This document shows positions 62,985 through 64,000 of a stretch of 64,000 nt of DNA, one piece after another. How positions within the stretch are numbered: position 1 is the first letter of the stretch; every line of letters begins with the position of its first letter. The notes beneath the pieces were generated by a model. It did no database searches. It was not told the DNA's origin and saw only the letters and a program-made list of their open reading frames with translations. The position numbers and the translations under genes were made by a program. The DNA comes from Alcanivorax sp. DSM 26293 (lineage in GTDB: Bacteria > Pseudomonadota > Gammaproteobacteria > Pseudomonadales > Alcanivoracaceae): contig NZ_FNUM01000003.1 in NCBI RefSeq assembly GCF_900107995.1, forward strand, positions 1 to 64,000, given 5' to 3'.

Positions 62985-64000
62985 TTACAGCACTTCGATG
63001 ATGGTGGCATTAGCTGTACCCAGGCCTTCGCAGATAGCCAACAGACCGTACTTGCCACCGCGACGCTTGAGTTCGTAGACCAGGGTCCCCATCAACTTGG
63101 TGCCGGTGGCACCCAGCGGATGGCCCAGGGCCTGGGCGCCACCGTTGACGTTGAGCTTGTCGTAGTCGGCGCCTACCGCCTTCATCCAGGCCAGGGGCAC
63201 GGAACCGAAGGCCTCGTTCACTTCATACAGATCGATGTCGCCAATGGTCATGCCGGCCTGCTTGAGCACTTTCTCGGTGGCCGGAATCGGGCCTTCCAGC
63301 ACCATGGTCGGATCGGAGCCCACCACCGCCATGGCATGGATACGCGCGAGAGGCGTCAGGCCGTATTCCTTCACCGCCTTTTCGCTGGCAATCATCACCG
63401 CCGACGCGCCATCGGTAATCTGGCTGGCATTGGCGGCGCTGATATGGCCCCCTTCCTGCAGCGGCTGCAGCGCCTTGATGGCATCCAGTTCCGCTTCCCA
63501 GCGGATCCCTTCGTCCACGATGTGCTCATCACTACTGCCATCTTCCAGGGTAATCGGCACCGGAATGATTTCGTCATTGAACCGGCCCGCTTCCGTGGCC
63601 GCGGCACCGCGCTTGTGCGAATCGTAGGCGAACTGGTCCAGCTCGGCCTTGCTTACCCCGTATTTCTCCGCCATGCGCTCGGCGCCGATGAACTGGCTGA
63701 ACGTCTCACCGGGATAACGCTTGCTGATTTCACCGGTGAACGGGTTGCCCATTTCCTTGACCGCAGTGACCGGCGCACCGATGGGCACCTGACTCATGGA
63801 TTCCACACCACCGGCAATCACCAGATCCTGGGTGCCACTCATGACCGCCTGGGCGGCGAAGTGAATCGCCTGTTGTGAGGAACCGCACTGGCGGTCGATG
63901 GTGACACCGGGGACGGATTCCGGCAGGCAGGAACTGAGGATGGAAGTCCGCGCCACATTGAAGGTCTGCGGACCGATCTGGCTCACGCAACCGAAGATCA
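62985..64000 (-). CDS. Acetyl-CoA acyltransferase (thiolase), N-terminus outside the window
   Basis: The C-terminal 338 residues of a thiolase, which joins or splits acyl-CoA and acetyl-CoA. The frame stays open to the right edge (IFGCVSQIG), so the gene continues beyond. The acyl-accepting Cys is in DRQCGSSQQA, followed by GGVESMSQVP; NEAFGSVPLAW, GGAQALGHPLGATG with the active His, and CEGLGTANATI with the second Cys complete the site. It may act in beta-oxidation of alkane-derived acids. A GTG at 63986 is not taken as start because typical thiolase sequence precedes it. Confidence 0.95.
   Translation of the reverse strand, partial: IFGCVSQIGPQTFNVARTSILSSCLPESVPGVTIDRQCGSSQQAIHFAAQAVMSGTQDLVIAGGVESMSQVPIGAPVTAVKEMGNPFTGEISKRYPGETFSQFIGAERMAEKYGVSKAELDQFAYDSHKRGAAATEAGRFNDEIIPVPITLEDGSSDEHIVDEGIRWEAELDAIKALQPLQEGGHISAANASQITDGASAVMIASEKAVKEYGLTPLARIHAMAVVGSDPTMVLEGPIPATEKVLKQAGMTIGDIDLYEVNEAFGSVPLAWMKAVGADYDKLNVNGGAQALGHPLGATGTKLMGTLVYELKRRGGKYGLLAICEGLGTANATIIEVL

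Overview
The window is a contiguous piece of a gammaproteobacterial chromosome with fairly high GC. It has E. coli-like housekeeping synteny (nudE / yrfG-hslR-hslO-pckA, ompR-envZ, gshA, tex, dsbB, bioA, yheS). It also has several Baeyer-Villiger-type flavin monooxygenases, including a close AlmA/EthA relative. That combination points to a marine hydrocarbon degrader of the Alcanivorax type; this is inference from gene content, with no rRNA in the window. No tRNA, rRNA, CRISPR array or prophage was seen.

Layout. 0-0.7 kb: the 3' end of an IS3-family element that appears to have cut into a lipoprotein gene. 0.9-6 kb: hemH, a hotdog thioesterase, lipoproteins and a DUF1244 gene. 6-13 kb: an oxygenase island. 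One operon (diiron ferritin-like protein, BVMO) and a second operon (PF10118 protein, SDR, BVMO) flank a TetR gene, and a nearly identical 35-bp box precedes both operons. 13-19 kb: a tandem DUF4282 pair, a nitronate monooxygenase, an almA-like gene and an alpha/beta hydrolase. 19-30 kb: cysQ, nudE, yrfG-hslR-hslO, pckA, NDH-2, a YihY/BrkB protein, a 3D-domain lipoprotein, an MltB-like transglycosylase and a LysR gene divergent from an SDR gene. 31-35 kb: a YliI-like sugar dehydrogenase and a CocE/NonD hydrolase. 35-43 kb: ompR-envZ, an RND efflux pair and a pilH-like regulator preceded by a MITE-like element. 43-55 kb: tex, gshA, an rmf-like gene, dsbB, an lrgA/lrgB pair, an rsd/algQ-like gene, an FKBP, an orphan ParA and bioA. 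55-64 kb: yheS, then an ECF sigma/anti-sigma pair divergent from a DUF4331-lipoprotein-TPR-HupE/UreJ cluster, and a thiolase running off the right edge.

The strongest candidate for an undescribed system is the 57.2-62.7 kb cluster. Two divergent promoters carry identical TGCATCC-N16-CGTA elements, one reading into the sigma/anti-sigma genes and one into the DUF4331 gene. This predicts an autoregulated envelope regulon ending in a HupE/UreJ-like membrane protein that carries a canonical EF-hand loop. The second regulatory system is the TetR box shared by the two oxygenase operons.

Intergenic spaces are rich in structure. There are long imperfect inverted repeats made of short internal repeats, three of them abutting or overlapping stop codons. 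There are three near-identical GAGGCCGCGC terminators, paired REP-like elements, a 33-bp perfect inverted repeat and a 28-bp perfect palindrome.
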